From the NCBI GenBank assembly GCA_963843285.1, contig CAWJJO010000019.1:62001-126000 (forward strand): a DNA stretch of 64,000 nt, in the 5' to 3' direction. The position numbers and the translations under genes were made by a program. A model generated the notes under the pieces. It worked only from the letters and a program-made list of their open reading frames with translations, was not told where the DNA came from and made no database searches. This DNA comes from CAZDDB01 sp963843285. GTDB taxonomy: Bacteria; Acidobacteriota; HRBIN11; JAKEFK01. Positions 53,115-61,726 of this stretch are shown here, one piece after another (the stretch's first letter is position 1; each line of letters opens with the position of its first letter).

Positions 53115-53920
53115 GCGAGACTTTGGTGCTGAAACAGCCGCAGCCGGCATCCCTTCCGGCGATGATGCTCCTTTCGATTCTTGCACACGCACTGGGACTG
53201 ATCCTGATCCTCGTTCTGCCAGGTGTTTTTCCGCAAGGGAAGAAAGAGCCGTTCGGTGGCGGAGGAGGCGATGGAGGCCTGAATGTCATGACGATCGATC
53301 TTGGCAGGGGACTTCCAGGCAAGACGGCCGCAAGACCTGTGACGCAGCAAGAGCCTGCTCCGGCGCTCTATCTCAACAAGAACAAAGAAGACGAAGTACC
53401 TCTGGAATCAAAAACTTCGCTGCCCGATCCGAACCAGAAAAAGAAAAAGGACGTGCCGGCCGCAAAAGAGACTCTCAACGTGCCGGCCGCAAAACGGAAA
53501 TTGGATGGACAGTTCGGGGAAGGCACCGACAAAAGCAAAGATGCCGGAAAATCGGGAACTCAGGGAAGCGGACACGGCGGCTTGAGCGCGGCTGGAACCG
53601 GCGGAATCGGCGCCTTTGGGCCGGGGACCGGAACCCCCTTTCCTTTTCCCTGGTATGTCGAAGCCGTCTTGACGAAACTGGAAATCAATTGGGGCCAACC
53701 TTTCATTAATGATCCAAACGAATACGCTACCGTTATATACTTTGTGATCTTGAGAAACGGCCAGGTGAGTAAAGTGCAGGTAGAACAGACGAGTGGAATT
53801 CCGGCTTTTGATCGCTCGGTGGAAAGCGCTGTTCTGGGTTCGTCGCCGTTCCCACCATTGCCAAACCAGTGGACTGAGTCTGATCTTGCATTCCGAATCA
53901 GGTTCACCAATAAGAAGTGA
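53111..53920 (+). CDS. tolA: TolA/TonB-like energy transducer
   Basis: 269 residues: a single membrane segment near residue 17-40 (MMLLSILAHALGLILILVLPG), a Gly-rich patch, a Lys/Pro-rich periplasmic linker (with a repeated VPAAK heptad-like element) and a C-terminal TonB-C domain (NGQVSKVQVEQTSGIPAFDRSVESAV and SDLAFRIRF). It bridges TolQR to TolB-Pal. It overlaps tolR by 4 bases. TonB identity is possible, but the operon argues for TolA. Confidence 0.88.
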   Translation: MSETLVLKQPQPASLPAMMLLSILAHALGLILILVLPGVFPQGKKEPFGGGGGDGGLNVMTIDLGRGLPGKTAARPVTQQEPAPALYLNKNKEDEVPLESKTSLPDPNQKKKKDVPAAKETLNVPAAKRKLDGQFGEGTDKSKDAGKSGTQGSGHGGLSAAGTGGIGAFGPGTGTPFPFPWYVEAVLTKLEINWGQPFINDPNEYATVIYFVILRNGQVSKVQVEQTSGIPAFDRSVESAVLGSSPFPPLPNQWTESDLAFRIRFTNKK

Positions 53921-53939
53921 TCTTATCAGGGAGATGAGT

Positions 53940-55235
53940 ATGAAATGGTTTTCTCGGTTGGTAGTCCTGTCGCTGATCCTGTTTCCGCTTTACAGTCAAA
54001 CGCAAACGGAACAGAGGGCAATCGAAGACCAAGTCACGAAGGTGTTTAAGCCGCTTCCCGTCATGATTCCAAATACGTTCCTGGATACTCCGGATGGTTC
54101 GGCGGAGGCGGAGGAGCTGCAAAAAACACTGGCCGCGGATCTGTACAACTCCGATTACTTTGAAATCATAGACTCATCGCAGTTCCCGCCCTTTCAAGGA
54201 ACGGTGAATCTCGCCCCCTACAAGGGTTCGCGAGCAAAGTATGTGACCTTGCTGAAGGCGGGTCTGGCAGCAGGCCAGATCAGTGTAGAAGCTCGCTTTT
54301 ACGATCTACAATCGGAACAGTTGATCGTCGGCAAAGTGTATAAGTGGGAAAAGAAATTTGTGCGGCAAATCGCGCACCGTTTTGGAGATGAGATTCTTTA
54401 CCGTTTAATGGGAATTAAGGGTCTCTTTACTTCCAAAATGACATTTTCCTCGGATCGCACTTCGAATCGCGAAGTCTGGTTGATGGACTACGATGGATTC
54501 AACCAGAAACAAATCACCATCAGCCAGACGATCAATCTTTCCCCCGATCTCTCGCCGGATGGGAAGAAAGTCGTCTATACCACATACAAGACAACGGAAA
54601 ACGGCACCGGCCAGGTATTGGTTGTCTATTCCATCTATGACGGAACAAAATACAATTTGTTTTCGCATGGAACCTTGAATTCTGCGCCGGCGTGGGCTCC
54701 GGATGGAAGCCGGATCACGTTCACGTCCAATGTGAAGGGGAATGCTGAACTGTTTACCATCAATACGGACGGCACAAATCTTCGTCAAATCACTTTCAAC
54801 CGGTCCATCGATACGTCCCCCGCCTGGAACCCGAAAAGCGGTCAGATTGCGTTTACTTCAGATCGCAGCGGAAATCCGATGGTGTATGTAATGAACGAAG
54901 ACGGAACCAACGAACAACGCCTCACCTATGTGGGGGAATACAATGAATCCGCAGCCTGGTCTCCCGACGGATCCAAGCTTGCTTATGTATCCCGATCGGG
55001 TATAAATTTTGACATATATGTGGTTGATATGGGGAAGAACAAGGTGACCCGGTTGACCCAAAACGAGCTCAGCAATGAAAACCCCTGCTGGTCGCCGGAC
55101 AGCCGGCATATTGCATTTGCATCGAACCGGACTGGGAAATATCAAATCTGGAGTATGCTGTATGATGGTACAAAGCTCCGGCAGTTGACCCGGGAAGGAA
55201 ACAATACAAGTCCGTCTTGGGCCGCAGGAGAATAG
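53940..55235 (+). CDS. tolB: Tol-Pal system beta-propeller protein TolB
   Basis: 431 residues from ATG 53940, since AGGGAG sits 6 bases upstream (an ATG at 53934 is too close). A signal peptide is followed by the TolB amino domain (about 45-160) and a six-bladed propeller with repeated WSPDGSKLAYVS-type blades (LSPDGKKVVYT, WAPDGSRITFTS, WNPKSGQIAFTS and more). The periplasmic protein binds Pal. Confidence 0.95.
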   Translation: MKWFSRLVVLSLILFPLYSQTQTEQRAIEDQVTKVFKPLPVMIPNTFLDTPDGSAEAEELQKTLAADLYNSDYFEIIDSSQFPPFQGTVNLAPYKGSRAKYVTLLKAGLAAGQISVEARFYDLQSEQLIVGKVYKWEKKFVRQIAHRFGDEILYRLMGIKGLFTSKMTFSSDRTSNREVWLMDYDGFNQKQITISQTINLSPDLSPDGKKVVYTTYKTTENGTGQVLVVYSIYDGTKYNLFSHGTLNSAPAWAPDGSRITFTSNVKGNAELFTINTDGTNLRQITFNRSIDTSPAWNPKSGQIAFTSDRSGNPMVYVMNEDGTNEQRLTYVGEYNESAAWSPDGSKLAYVSRSGINFDIYVVDMGKNKVTRLTQNELSNENPCWSPDSRHIAFASNRTGKYQIWSMLYDGTKLRQLTREGNNTSPSWAAGE

Positions 55236-55295
55236 CTTTCGTTCACTAAATAATTAGATTTAATGTATTAGAAGTTTTCCCGAAGGAGGGTTGTC

Positions 55296-55844
55296 TTGAA
55301 ACGAATTCAATCTTTTTTGTTTCTGTTGCTTGTTTTTTCAATTGCATTCACCTTTTTCGCGTGCGGCAAGAAAAAACCGGTCGATTTTGAACCGGCAACT
55401 TCCGCACCGTCCCCTACATCGGACATGAATCAATCCGAGCCTCCTCCTTCGGTGGAGCGTCCGACAACAGAAGGCCCGATCACCACGGAACTGATCGATG
55501 AAGTGACACGCCAGATGCAGCCTGTCTTCTTTGATTACAACAGGTATGACATCCGGGAAGATATGATCCCGGCGCTGCAGAACAACGCCCGTGTGATGAA
55601 ACAGAATCCAGCCGTTAGCGTGCTGGTGGAAGGTCACTGCGATGAGCGCGGCACGGATGAATACAATCTCGCGCTTGGGGAACGCCGGGCCGGGGCAGCC
55701 AAAGATTTTATGATCAGCCTCGGAATTCCTGAAAACAGATTGAGCACGCTCAGTTACGGAGAGAGCCGTCCGTTTGCACCGGGTCATGACGAAGACTCCT
55801 GGTCTCAGAACCGCAGGGCTCATTTTGTTGCAGTCAGAAACTAA
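55296..55844 (+). CDS. pal: peptidoglycan-associated lipoprotein
   Basis: 182 residues from TTG 55296, preceded by AAGGAGGG. Lipoprotein signal with Cys in FFACGKKKPVD. The C-terminal OmpA domain carries VFFDYNRYDIRED and LVEGHCDERGTDEYNLALGERRA, the peptidoglycan-binding NxxLgxxRA region. It anchors the outer membrane to the wall and to TolB. A terminator-like hairpin follows directly. Confidence 0.96.
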   Translation: MKRIQSFLFLLLVFSIAFTFFACGKKKPVDFEPATSAPSPTSDMNQSEPPPSVERPTTEGPITTELIDEVTRQMQPVFFDYNRYDIREDMIPALQNNARVMKQNPAVSVLVEGHCDERGTDEYNLALGERRAGAAKDFMISLGIPENRLSTLSYGESRPFAPGHDEDSWSQNRRAHFVAVRN

Positions 55845-55861
55845 TTCCATCTTGAAATTTA

Positions 55862-55899
55862 CGGGACGCCCGGTTTCGGACGTCCCGGGATTTTCTTTT
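55862..55899 (+). terminator. intrinsic terminator-like hairpin between pal and cpoB
   Basis: CGGGACG (55862-55868) pairs with CGTCCCG (55881-55887); inner CCG/CGG pairs extend the stem; the run TTTTCTTTT (55891-55899) follows. It would lower cpoB transcription relative to pal. Confidence 0.7.
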
Positions 55900-55908
55900 G
55901 TGACTCCA

Positions 55909-56733
55909 ATGAGAACAGGATTTGTGTTTTTTGCTCTCTTCCTGCTGGCGACAATCTCCTTCGCGGGAACCAAGGAAGACATTGAACAGGTCAACCGGAA
56001 CGTTTTGGATTTGCAAAGACAATTCTGGGATCTCGGAAAGGAGCTTCAAAATACGACGACCGCCTTCAATGATACGGTCAAGAAGCTGCAAGGGAGTAAC
56101 GAAGAAGTTCGTGACAATCAAGCGGCCCTGAATGCGAAGCTGGAATCCATTCTTAATCAGCTTCAAGCGATCAATGAAAAACTGAACGAGACAAACCAGA
56201 GAATCAAGGGGTTGGAATCCTCCGGCATTCCAGGTTCCACAGCCATGTCAACTCAAGGCAGTTCCGCTCCGCCGGCGGAGGACAACCCGGGTGCGAATCT
56301 GCGTTCGCCCGTGCCTACCGAACCGTCCCGAAATCAGACAACTGCAGGAAGTCCGGACGAGCAGCAATTGTTTCGGGATGCGACGGCCCAATACAGTAAA
56401 GGGGAATTTGAGCAGGCCCTGCGCGCATTTCAAGATCTGCTCGATCAATATCCGAATTCCCGTCTGGCGGATGACGCACAATACATGATCGGCGAATCCT
56501 ATTACGGAATGAAAGAATATGTCGATGCTGTTACAGAATATGATCAGGTCATCAAACGTTATCCCGATTCGGATCGGATTGCCGGAGCACGTTTGAAAAA
56601 GGCATTTTCTTTGACCGCGCTTGGAAAAAAGGGACAGGCGGTGGTGGAACTGCAGCAAATCGTCCAGCGTTATCCTTCCAGCAAAGAAGCCCAAATTGCA
56701 AGACAGAGATTAGCTGAGCTCGGTTTGGATTAA
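55909..56733 (+). CDS. cpoB: Tol-Pal system protein CpoB (YbgF)
   Basis: 274 residues from ATG 55909 (a GTG 9 bases earlier is possible). Signal peptide (MRTGFVFFALFLLATISFA), then a coiled coil (about 22-95, with heptads such as DIEQVNRNVLDLQRQFWDL) for trimerisation, a Ser/Pro/Thr-rich linker and three TPR units (about 150-270). CpoB coordinates wall synthesis with Tol during division. It follows pal after a terminator-like hairpin. Confidence 0.92.
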   Translation: MRTGFVFFALFLLATISFAGTKEDIEQVNRNVLDLQRQFWDLGKELQNTTTAFNDTVKKLQGSNEEVRDNQAALNAKLESILNQLQAINEKLNETNQRIKGLESSGIPGSTAMSTQGSSAPPAEDNPGANLRSPVPTEPSRNQTTAGSPDEQQLFRDATAQYSKGEFEQALRAFQDLLDQYPNSRLADDAQYMIGESYYGMKEYVDAVTEYDQVIKRYPDSDRIAGARLKKAFSLTALGKKGQAVVELQQIVQRYPSSKEAQIARQRLAELGLD

Positions 56734-56754
56734 CCGAAGAAACAAGGGGATCCT

Positions 56755-57183
56755 ATGAAATCAATCAATAAAGCAATTCTGATCGGACATGTTGGGAAGC
56801 AGCCGGAAATTCGATATACGCAAGGCGGAGCGCCGGTTGCGAATTTCAGTCTGGCGACGAATGAATATTGGACTTCAAATACGGGAGAACGCCAAACCCG
56901 CACGGAATGGCACAAGATCGTCGCGTGGGCGAAACTTGCAGAATTCTGCCAGGAATATGTGCAAAAAGGATCTTATCTGTTCATCGAAGGAAGGATCCAG
57001 ACACGCAGTTATGATGACCGGGACGGCGTGAAGCGTTACGTGACCGAGATTCGCGCATTTGAAATCGGCTTGCTGGACCGCAAAGCAGGCGGCAGCATGG
57101 AAGCAGCCGGCGGCGAACCTCCCATCGATTCGCTACCACCGGAAACTTCATCCGGTGGCGGAGACGACGAAGTCCCGTTTTAG
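56755..57183 (+). CDS. ssb: single-stranded DNA-binding protein
   Basis: 142 residues: OB fold (about 1-108) with NKAILIGHVGKQPEIRYTQGG and EWHKIVAWAKLAEFCQEYV, a short linker and the acidic protein-docking tail ending DDEVPF. AAGGGG lies 7 bases before the ATG. It is convergent with the DUF5916 gene and overlaps it by 4 bases at the stop codons. Confidence 0.95.
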   Translation: MKSINKAILIGHVGKQPEIRYTQGGAPVANFSLATNEYWTSNTGERQTRTEWHKIVAWAKLAEFCQEYVQKGSYLFIEGRIQTRSYDDRDGVKRYVTEIRAFEIGLLDRKAGGSMEAAGGEPPIDSLPPETSSGGGDDEVPF

Positions 57184-59822
57184 GAATTCCAGTAGTAGCT
57201 GAACTTCACCAGGAAGATGTTATCGGCTTCGGAATTCCACAATCTGCTAAACGATTTACCCAGATGAAAATCACCGACATTCTCTTCTTCTGATCGGGTC
57301 TGCGTCCAGACAAAATAGACAGTGGAACCTGGACGGTATTCCCATCGCAGGATGGCATTGCCTCGCAGTGATTTGAAATTGAAGTTGGGATCGGAGAAAA
57401 CAATCGGAGACGCGGCGCCTGTTCCATCGGGATCGATCGTATATTCACCATCCGTCCGGGAGATAAACGCAGGATCGTAGAGGTTGAAATCGAAAGTTCG
57501 AGGAAAAGCAAGCTCTTTAAATTCGGTGTAATCACCCGACGAAACGAGCGGTTGCGCGTACAGCTGCAGACTCAAATTCGGTTTGAACGTCCAGTTCAAG
57601 CGCAGACTCCCCACAAATGTTTTTTGATCCAGGAAACCGAATACGTAGCGGCTTCCGAACGTGTTGGTCGCAAGAGGATCTACAAAAGTATCGACATATT
57701 GTGCCGGAAGTTTTTCCGATTCAATTCTTGGATTCACGCTGACCGACACATTCGAACTGGGTTTCCACTCCATACTGGCATTCACAGACCGGAAGTGTTC
57801 CATGTCGGATTCGTAACTATTGCCTCCGAAACCGTAGACCCAGTTTTTTCGATTGTCCGTGACAACAGAGAGATTGACTTCCCACCCCGGTAGGTTGAGC
57901 ATTTCCGGACCGCCACGCGTTCTTGTGTTATTGATCGTTGTTTCCGGATTCACCGCAAACGAGGAATCGATTGTCCAGTAATTCGCGAGCTCCATATAGT
58001 TGAATACATAGACGCCGGCCCACGTTGTATCCCCGCCAAAATCCATGTTACGAAACGTTGCGCCACCGATCTCGCGATACCGGAAAAGCTTTCCCGGTTC
58101 GGTCCACTTGTAGCCGCCGCCGAGATGGAAATTGATTACATCCGCCCGCCAGAGAAATCCGACATCATTGATATCAAACTTTGGACTGATCCAGCCGATC
58201 GCGGAGTTAAAAAACGAATTTCCCTTTTGTTTGTTGATCTGGATTCGACCCGCGTAACCGGTCAGCGAGGTCGCATTGGGATCGACTTCCACATAGTCTG
58301 CATCCGGGCGTTGGAAATAATGCTGCGAATTCTGCTGCAGGTCGGTAATTCTTTGTGTTGTTCCCTCCACGTAGGAAGCCCCGGTCCAACCCGCGATGAT
58401 CCAGGACTGATTCTGATCCAGGAATGTCCACCCATCGATACCGGTTGCCAGGGATTTGCTGTTCAATTCATCTTTCAAACGAACGTCATCAAAAAAACGG
58501 GTTGCCAGAGTAGTCATAAACCCAATTCCCTGTCGTCCTTCATGAAATTCGTTTTGGCCGCGATAGACGCCATAATAAGTAATCGGCTCAATTTCTACGG
58601 AGGACTCCTGCCCCGACGTTGAAAGACGCGCGGATTCGCGTCCGGTAAACGCATTGAGCGCGCCTACATTCAAACTGCCGGCAAACTTGCCCGTAAGCTT
58701 GGCGGCGCCCAGAATGCTGGTACCATCCGGAATATCCATGAAATCAGCATCCGGAATCGATCCCTGCGGAGGTCGTCCGATTCGTCTGCTGTAGAAAAAC
58801 AACGGATCGGACCAGTTGAAACCCCAGTAATTGTTTGCGCCGCCTTTTCCAAAATCAAAAATACTGGATCCTTCAATAAAGAAAGGTCGCTTTTCCTGAA
58901 AGAACGTTTCGACATCTCCAAGATTTACAACTGCAGGATCCACTTCTACCTGACCAAAGTCAGGGTTCACAGTAGCATTCACGGTGAGATTGGTGCCGAA
59001 TCCTACCTTCATATCGGCGCCAATCCCCGGATCATAAAGCGAACCGTCATTAAAAGGATCACCCTGACTATGACCCAGAAACGACGCCTTTGAAGTGATG
59101 TAAGGCACAATCTCCAGTCGGCGAGGCGGGGAAATATTGTCCATACCCTGAAGGTCGACAAACCTGGAAACAAATCCGCTTCCGTTTTTCGGAGTAAAGA
59201 CAAGATACACGTTCTCATTTTTGCGCGCGATTTGCCGCTTGAAATTTACGCCCCAAACTTGCGCTTTCTCAAACTTCAGTTGCGAGTAAGGAATACGCAT
59301 TTCAGCAGTCCATCCTTTTTCATCGACATGCGCCTTTCCTTCCCACACTCCGTCCCAGGCGTTGTCGTCCCAGCTATCATTTAGAAGCGTTCCATCGTAT
59401 AAAGTGCCCGCCGCATTGATCGAAAAATAGTAACCGGTGCGGCGGTCATGATATGGATCAACGAAAAATGTAAATTTATCCGCGGTTACGTCGACGTCTT
59501 TTCGCGAGAGTCTGGCCACAATGGAGCCCGGTGAGGAATCATACATCCGGGCTCCGACATAGACGGCTTCGTCATCAAAGAGAATATCCACCACGGTTTT
59601 TTCAGTGGGGGTCGCGCCTTCTACGGGATCGCGCTGCACAAAATCTGTTGCAGCATTCTCATCTTTCCAGATCGTTTCGGAAAGTCTGCCATCCATATTG
59701 ATGGGTTCCGTCCGCCGGACCGCGCGCACCGGTTTTGCTGCCGGAGCAAGAGCAGGTGTTTCCACACCTATCGCAGGGCCCGCAAACGCAAGCAAAAGAA
59801 CTACAGATATTGCCGCCTTCAT
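57180..59822 (-). CDS. DUF5916 outer-membrane barrel protein with N-terminal CBM9-like domain
   Basis: 880 residues. A Sec signal (MKAAISVVLLLAFAGPAIG) is followed by a CBM9-like sugar-binding domain (about 40-210, VDILFDDEAVYVGARMYDSSP, FFVDPYHDRRTGYYFSINAAGT) and the DUF5916 part with alternating beta strands that end in SYYWNS, consistent with an outer-membrane barrel. Such proteins are common in Acidobacteria, Gemmatimonadetes and Bacteroidota; their substrate is unknown. It is monocistronic, and the start region has no palindrome. Confidence 0.88.
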   Translation of the reverse strand: MKAAISVVLLLAFAGPAIGVETPALAPAAKPVRAVRRTEPINMDGRLSETIWKDENAATDFVQRDPVEGATPTEKTVVDILFDDEAVYVGARMYDSSPGSIVARLSRKDVDVTADKFTFFVDPYHDRRTGYYFSINAAGTLYDGTLLNDSWDDNAWDGVWEGKAHVDEKGWTAEMRIPYSQLKFEKAQVWGVNFKRQIARKNENVYLVFTPKNGSGFVSRFVDLQGMDNISPPRRLEIVPYITSKASFLGHSQGDPFNDGSLYDPGIGADMKVGFGTNLTVNATVNPDFGQVEVDPAVVNLGDVETFFQEKRPFFIEGSSIFDFGKGGANNYWGFNWSDPLFFYSRRIGRPPQGSIPDADFMDIPDGTSILGAAKLTGKFAGSLNVGALNAFTGRESARLSTSGQESSVEIEPITYYGVYRGQNEFHEGRQGIGFMTTLATRFFDDVRLKDELNSKSLATGIDGWTFLDQNQSWIIAGWTGASYVEGTTQRITDLQQNSQHYFQRPDADYVEVDPNATSLTGYAGRIQINKQKGNSFFNSAIGWISPKFDINDVGFLWRADVINFHLGGGYKWTEPGKLFRYREIGGATFRNMDFGGDTTWAGVYVFNYMELANYWTIDSSFAVNPETTINNTRTRGGPEMLNLPGWEVNLSVVTDNRKNWVYGFGGNSYESDMEHFRSVNASMEWKPSSNVSVSVNPRIESEKLPAQYVDTFVDPLATNTFGSRYVFGFLDQKTFVGSLRLNWTFKPNLSLQLYAQPLVSSGDYTEFKELAFPRTFDFNLYDPAFISRTDGEYTIDPDGTGAASPIVFSDPNFNFKSLRGNAILRWEYRPGSTVYFVWTQTRSEEENVGDFHLGKSFSRLWNSEADNIFLVKFSYYWNS

Positions 59823-59889
59823 AATGACTCCTTAAGAACGAGCTACACCTATAGACTGGACGGTAGGGCAAAAGGTTTACACCGGAAGC

Positions 59890-60008
59890 AAGAGGGCACA
59901 GAGTTCATGTTGCCACAGAGGACACAGCGCTCACAGAGCAGAACACAGAGGGGATTTTTCCAAACCTCTGTGAACTCTATGTCCTCAGTGGCAAAACTTC
60001 TCTGTGAT
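59890..60008. repeat. palindromic element (family E), larger and more diverged
   Basis: Left part GGGCACAGAGTTCATGTTGC and GCCACAGAGGACACAG, right part CTCTGTGAACTCTATGTCC and CAGTGGCAAAACTTCTCTG. Arms pair imperfectly. It lies in the 225-base gap between the DUF5916 gene start and the cyclophilin gene; nothing else is seen there. Confidence 0.65.
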
Positions 60009-60047
60009 CTGAGAGCGATTTTCAGGCAGGCAAAGACGCCAGGTAAG

Positions 60048-60533
60048 CTAAGGTTCGATGGTCACTTTCTGCATGGTTACAGGGGACACCGGCTTGTCAT
60101 TTGGTCCGGTCGCTGTATTTGCGATTGCATCTACGACATCCTGACCCTGTGTCACGAAGCCAAAGATCGTGTACTGCGGCGGCAGCGGATAATCGACATG
60201 CATGATGAAAAACTGCGAGCCGTTTGTGTTCGGCCCTGCATTGGCCATTGCTACGACACCCGCTTTATAACCTTTCTTGTAAACATCAGACAAGCGATTA
60301 ATCTCATCTTTGAATTCTTTGCCCCATGCGGATTCTCCACCGCGACCGGTCCCTGTCGGATCGCCGCCTTGAATCATGAATCCGCGAATGACGCGGTGAA
60401 AGATCACGCTATCATAGTAGCCGCGCTGCGCAAGGGTGATAAAGTTTTCGGTAGTTTTTGGAGCGTCGGTTTCCAGTAATTCGAAACGGATCGTGCCTTT
60501 ATTTGTCTGTATGACTGCGGTGCGATTTACCAT
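60048..60533 (-). CDS. cyclophilin-type peptidyl-prolyl cis-trans isomerase
   Basis: 161 residues without signal peptide, so cytoplasmic. Signature FHRVIRGFMIQGGDPTGTGRGG with the catalytic Arg, then AMANAGPNTNGSQFFIM and TIFGFVTQGQDVV. It speeds prolyl isomerisation during folding. The start codon has GGAGGATGAGAT upstream on the minus strand. Confidence 0.95.
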   Translation of the reverse strand: MVNRTAVIQTNKGTIRFELLETDAPKTTENFITLAQRGYYDSVIFHRVIRGFMIQGGDPTGTGRGGESAWGKEFKDEINRLSDVYKKGYKAGVVAMANAGPNTNGSQFFIMHVDYPLPPQYTIFGFVTQGQDVVDAIANTATGPNDKPVSPVTMQKVTIEP

Positions 60534-60586
60534 ATCTCATCCTCCTGAGCGCCTTTCACTGTACCGCTAAGAAGTGGATTTGGCAA

Positions 60587-61639
60587 TCAGTTTTTGGAGG
60601 TAACGATCTCCACTATCGCCTGACGGGCGCGCGGATCTTCGCTGTCGCCGAGCAAGTAAATCGCCTGCTTGCGTACTTCCGGATTCGGATGGCTCTTTGC
60701 AATCCGGATGATTTCCGTCAACCCCTGATCTCCTTCCATATCGGAAAGTGCATAGAGCGCTTGTTTCTGCACTTCGGTATCACCGTCGTTGTAGGCGACA
60801 TTCCGTAATGTGTTGACTGTTTTTTCTGAAGCGACCTCGGTTAGATGAACCAGCGCTGTCATCCGGATCTCCCGTCTGTATTTCGTGTCTGTCCAATCGA
60901 TCAACATCTGCGTGGCTGCGGGCAGCTTCATTTCGCTAATCCCGGCCATGGCGTTCTCAATGACTTCCTTCGACACATCTTTTTCGACAAGAGATTTCAA
61001 CGTTGGCAAAGTTCCTGGATCGTTTTGCAATGCCAGACAAATGGCGGCTTCGGCACGGATTTCTGAAGATTTCTCAGCCAGGGCACGCTGCAAAAATGGA
61101 ATCGTCAACGCAGGCTTCTGTTGCGCGCTGATCGCGTAAATCAAATCCTTTTTTGCTTCCTCATCGGGAATGAAATCATATAGTTTCTCCAGCCATGGGA
61201 TGCTTTGCTCCGGTTCAACGCGACCAAGCCAGAATAGTGGACGACCTTCGAGTGGCACAAAAAGATTCAAATGAGAAATCCGGACAGATCTGATCCGGGA
61301 AGGAGAATCAATCTTGAATAAAATCGCGAGTTCTTTCAATACAAGTCTGTCTGAATGACTGCGGTTCGATAGAGCTTTTTGTCCTGTCAGAAGCTCCAGC
61401 AATGATTTTCGCTGATCGGTATCGCTATAGTAGGTTCCGATGAATTCGTTCTCAGGCATCATGCGGTCAAAACTGAATCCGATCCAAAAACCTTTCTTAA
61501 CCGGACGCGCTTCTGCGACGGCCCATTGCCAGCGCTCTGGAAGAGAGCGGGAAGGATCCGGATGCCGCGTCACATCTTCTGAGAGCAGGATGGAACACGG
61601 CATAAAGATTGCCATGACAAGCGCTATGATGATTCGCAT
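60587..61639 (-). CDS. secreted HEAT-repeat protein
   Basis: 350 residues from ATG 61639, with GGAGG 5 bases upstream. Signal peptide (MRIIIALVMAIFMPCSILLS). Residues about 30-150 are not repeats; about 160-350 hold six HEAT/armadillo units (ALQNDPGTLPTLKSLVE, VQKQALYALSDMEGDQGL, VRKQAIYLLGDSEDPRARQ). It is a protein-binding scaffold outside the cytoplasm. It follows the longer HEAT protein and the anti-sigma gene on the same strand, so the three probably share regulation. Confidence 0.82.
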   Translation of the reverse strand: MRIIIALVMAIFMPCSILLSEDVTRHPDPSRSLPERWQWAVAEARPVKKGFWIGFSFDRMMPENEFIGTYYSDTDQRKSLLELLTGQKALSNRSHSDRLVLKELAILFKIDSPSRIRSVRISHLNLFVPLEGRPLFWLGRVEPEQSIPWLEKLYDFIPDEEAKKDLIYAISAQQKPALTIPFLQRALAEKSSEIRAEAAICLALQNDPGTLPTLKSLVEKDVSKEVIENAMAGISEMKLPAATQMLIDWTDTKYRREIRMTALVHLTEVASEKTVNTLRNVAYNDGDTEVQKQALYALSDMEGDQGLTEIIRIAKSHPNPEVRKQAIYLLGDSEDPRARQAIVEIVTSKN

Positions 61640-61649
61640 TTTACCTCCA

Positions 61650-61720
61650 GTCGGCAGGCCAGGAGGCCTGCGGCCCATAATGCAGGCGGGACGTCTCCGC
61701 TCCAGGAAGCCTGCGTTCCA
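61650..61720. repeat. paired-hairpin repeat (family R)
   Basis: GCAGGCC-AGGA-GGCCTGC (61654-61671), then CCATAAT and a decayed second hairpin (GCAGGCGGGACGTCTCCGC, 61682-61700). It lies between the two HEAT-repeat genes. Confidence 0.75.
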
Positions 61721-61726
61721 AACTCA

